A stretch of DNA of 64,000 bases from Pyropia yezoensis (taxonomy: Eukaryota; Rhodophyta; Bangiophyceae; Bangiales; Bangiaceae). The notes beneath the pieces were generated by a model, which searched no databases, was not told the DNA's origin, and saw only the letters and a program-made list of their open reading frames with translations. The stretch is from NCBI GenBank assembly GCA_009829735.1, contig CM020618.1, positions 11,933,119-11,997,118 of the forward strand, given 5' to 3'. The position numbers and the translations under genes are program-made. Shown piece after piece: positions 62,453-64,000 of this stretch (within the stretch, counting starts at the first letter, position 1; the number at the start of each line of letters is the position of its first letter).

Positions 62453-64000
62453 CCGTTGGAGCTGGTCATCCGAAGCTCACAACGGCAGCCTCGGCCAAGT
62501 GGGTCGAGAGGACGAATCAACCGTGCCGGATACTGCGGCGACCTAAGGGAGTCCGCCCACCTCGGGTAGGACTCCTCAAGAACGTAAACCCACGTCGGGT
62601 CATCGCGGTGCTGACGGGTGAGAACTTCCAGGTGGCTGGACGGGTGCAACCTGCCCCCGGCCGCGCCTGTTGTGCCCGTATCGTACTTGATACCGGGTCA
62701 GGAGCCTCCTTGATACGCAAGTCGCTATTACCAAAGGAGATAAAGCTCCAACGCTGGAGGTCTAAAGCTGACCATCTGATCGATATCAATGGCGGGGTAC
62801 TTCCCATCGTTGGTGCCGTGACCCTACCAACTAGGTTGGGGACCCATGAGGTCGACGTGACCTATGGTGTAGTTGAGAATATATCGGTACCCCTGCTTCT
62901 GGGTACCCCTTATGTCGTAACACAAGTGCCTTTGATTTGTGGCCCTGAGTACTGGGTCAAGTTGATGAATGGGGAGACTATCCCCATCCTTGGTAAGGGA
63001 AAGTCTGTGGCTCCTGTGACAGTCTCACAGTCGAAGCCTGTTTGTTCTGTGAGGGAAGGGTTTACTGTTACCCTGCGTTTAGCCCGTAAAGTCACGTTGC
63101 CCCCCAACTCGGTGGCGCACGTTGATGTTGTAACTGATTATACGGGGAACGGGTTGGTGCACCCTTACCCCCATCTTGCTCGCAAGCACCAAGTGCATGT
63201 TGCCCTTGGCACGATGGACTCCAAAGCCGGAGTCCCGTGGAGGATCCAGGTGATGAACCTGAGCTCGTCGCCCAAGTACTTCAAGTCGGGAGCCAAGTTC
63301 GGCTATATCGACCAACACGAGGGACCGGTAGTAGCGGTCACCCTCGACGCGGGCGCAAGTAGCGACCCAAAGTCCGGAAAGGAGAAGCGTCAAGCCAAGT
63401 CGGCAGCCTCTCCTCGGCCCCATGTGAACATGGAGGGTGTTCCACCCAGGTTGAGGGTTCAAGTTGAACGCCTCTTGGACCAATATCACAAGTTGGGGGA
63501 TGGTGAATTGAGACTCATGAGAGCTACCCAACACCGGATCGAGTTGAAGCCCGGTGCACCCCCTATACGCCAACAACCGTATAGGGGAGGACCCCGTTCA
63601 AGGGCCCTCGTTAAGGAGCAAGTTGCTCGCATGGAGGCCCTCGATGTGATCGAGGCCAGTAACGCCGAGTGGGCGAGTCCGGTGGATATCGTCCCCAAAG
63701 TTGATGGGACCCCCCGGTTCTGTATCGACTACCGTAAGCTCAACGAGAGCACGGTGAAGGACAGTTATCCCCTACCTAGGATGGACGACTGTCTGGACTC
63801 TCTGGGGGAGGCGAACGTGTTCTCTACCCTGGACTGTAACGCGGGGTACTGGCAAATTCCCATTGCCCCGGAGGACAGGCATAAAACTACCTGTACCTCT
63901 CTCTATGGTACCTACCAGTGCAAGCGTCTACCGTTTGGTCTGTGTAGCGCGCCGGCAACTTTCCAGCGCGCTATGGACATGATTCTGGCCGGAGTGCGGT
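62449..64000 (+). CDS. pol: Pol of Ty3/gypsy element, partial (protease and RT start)
   Basis: ATG at 62449 overlaps the gag stop (ATGA) and lies in the -1 frame relative to gag. It is open to the end of the window, 517 codons. The aspartic protease has its active-site LDTGSGASLI at 62686 onward, with LLLGTPYV further on. The reverse transcriptase begins about 63590: VARMEALDVIEASNAEWASP, CIDYRKLNESTVKDSYPLPR, FSTLDCNAGYWQIPIAPEDR, YQCKRLPFGLCSAPATFQRA. This is the order of fingers and palm in Ty3/gypsy enzymes. The catalytic YxDD, RNase H and integrase are beyond the window. No stop or shift is seen, so this part could be functional. Confidence 0.93.
   Translation, partial: MTVGAGHPKLTTAASAKWVERTNQPCRILRRPKGVRPPRVGLLKNVNPRRVIAVLTGENFQVAGRVQPAPGRACCARIVLDTGSGASLIRKSLLPKEIKLQRWRSKADHLIDINGGVLPIVGAVTLPTRLGTHEVDVTYGVVENISVPLLLGTPYVVTQVPLICGPEYWVKLMNGETIPILGKGKSVAPVTVSQSKPVCSVREGFTVTLRLARKVTLPPNSVAHVDVVTDYTGNGLVHPYPHLARKHQVHVALGTMDSKAGVPWRIQVMNLSSSPKYFKSGAKFGYIDQHEGPVVAVTLDAGASSDPKSGKEKRQAKSAASPRPHVNMEGVPPRLRVQVERLLDQYHKLGDGELRLMRATQHRIELKPGAPPIRQQPYRGGPRSRALVKEQVARMEALDVIEASNAEWASPVDIVPKVDGTPRFCIDYRKLNESTVKDSYPLPRMDDCLDSLGEANVFSTLDCNAGYWQIPIAPEDRHKTTCTSLYGTYQCKRLPFGLCSAPATFQRAMDMILAGVR

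Larger units (their letters stand above)
59921..64000 (+). mobile_element. Ty3/gypsy LTR retrotransposon, right end outside window
   Basis: 5' LTR (59921-60389), primer-binding-like site, gag (60509-62452) and pol (62449 onward: protease, then the N-terminal part of reverse transcriptase). The coding sequence has lower GC and a balanced codon use unlike the host genes around it, which fits a recent arrival. It is inserted in the Harbinger-like gene. Confidence 0.9.

Overview
This is a nuclear window from a very GC-rich, intron-poor photosynthetic eukaryote. Nucleus-encoded plastid proteins (a sigma-70 factor, a membrane-anchored rubredoxin, an EGY-type protease homologue) sit beside ordinary eukaryotic housekeeping genes (clathrin heavy chain, SRP-receptor alpha subunit, ribosomal protein eL34, a SAPS-type PP6 subunit, the UFM1 ligase UFL1). 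Introns are few, short, and concentrated near gene starts or inside transposons. Coding regions carry long Ala/Gly/Pro runs and C/G homopolymers. This pattern fits a bangialean red alga (Porphyra/Pyropia-like) best. That assignment is inference from gene content and composition.

Layout. 1-2430: no convincing gene. 2431-4344 (+): DEP-domain protein, convergent with UFL1 (7768-4965, -), whose stop codon lies in a 31-bp minisatellite. 8329-9323 (-): Ala-rich membrane protein, followed by a 41-bp minisatellite. 10121-11363 (+): FG-GAP/VCBS repeat protein broken by indels. 12.2-16.7 kb: decayed mobile DNA, including an EnSpm/Plavaka-like transposase on the minus strand with two recognisable introns. 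18471-20750 (+): unrecognised coiled-coil protein. 22310-23744 (+): Ala-rich membrane protein.

24.7-38.7 kb is a plastid-biased gene block. A short-form rubredoxin (-) and an EGY3-like pseudoprotease (+) diverge from a shared 671-bp spacer. A plastid sigma factor (-) follows, and its apparent glycine insert is probably an in-frame intron. Then comes a very large low-complexity nuclear-type protein (-). 39.4-56.9 kb is the housekeeping block: eL34 (+), SRP receptor alpha (-), clathrin heavy chain (+, divergent from SRP receptor), a secreted protein built of 19 perfectly spaced Arg heptads (-), a secretory-pathway glycosyltransferase (-), and a SAPS protein (-).

57.8 kb to the end is repetitive. 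A 1.15-kb TA-flanked inverted-repeat element contains a second, related 0.2-kb element. After it comes the 5' part of a PIF/Harbinger transposase gene with its own G-box palindrome and TATA box. This gene is cut by a Ty3/gypsy LTR retrotransposon: LTR 59921-60389, gag with an in-frame stop, then pol (protease and the start of reverse transcriptase) overlapping gag by ATGA and running off the window.

Several conserved genes are interrupted at or near G/C homopolymers or GC-rich repeats. Some breaks look like short GC-rich introns, others like real or assembly indels. Coordinates for broken genes span the whole reading and do not imply a single open frame.
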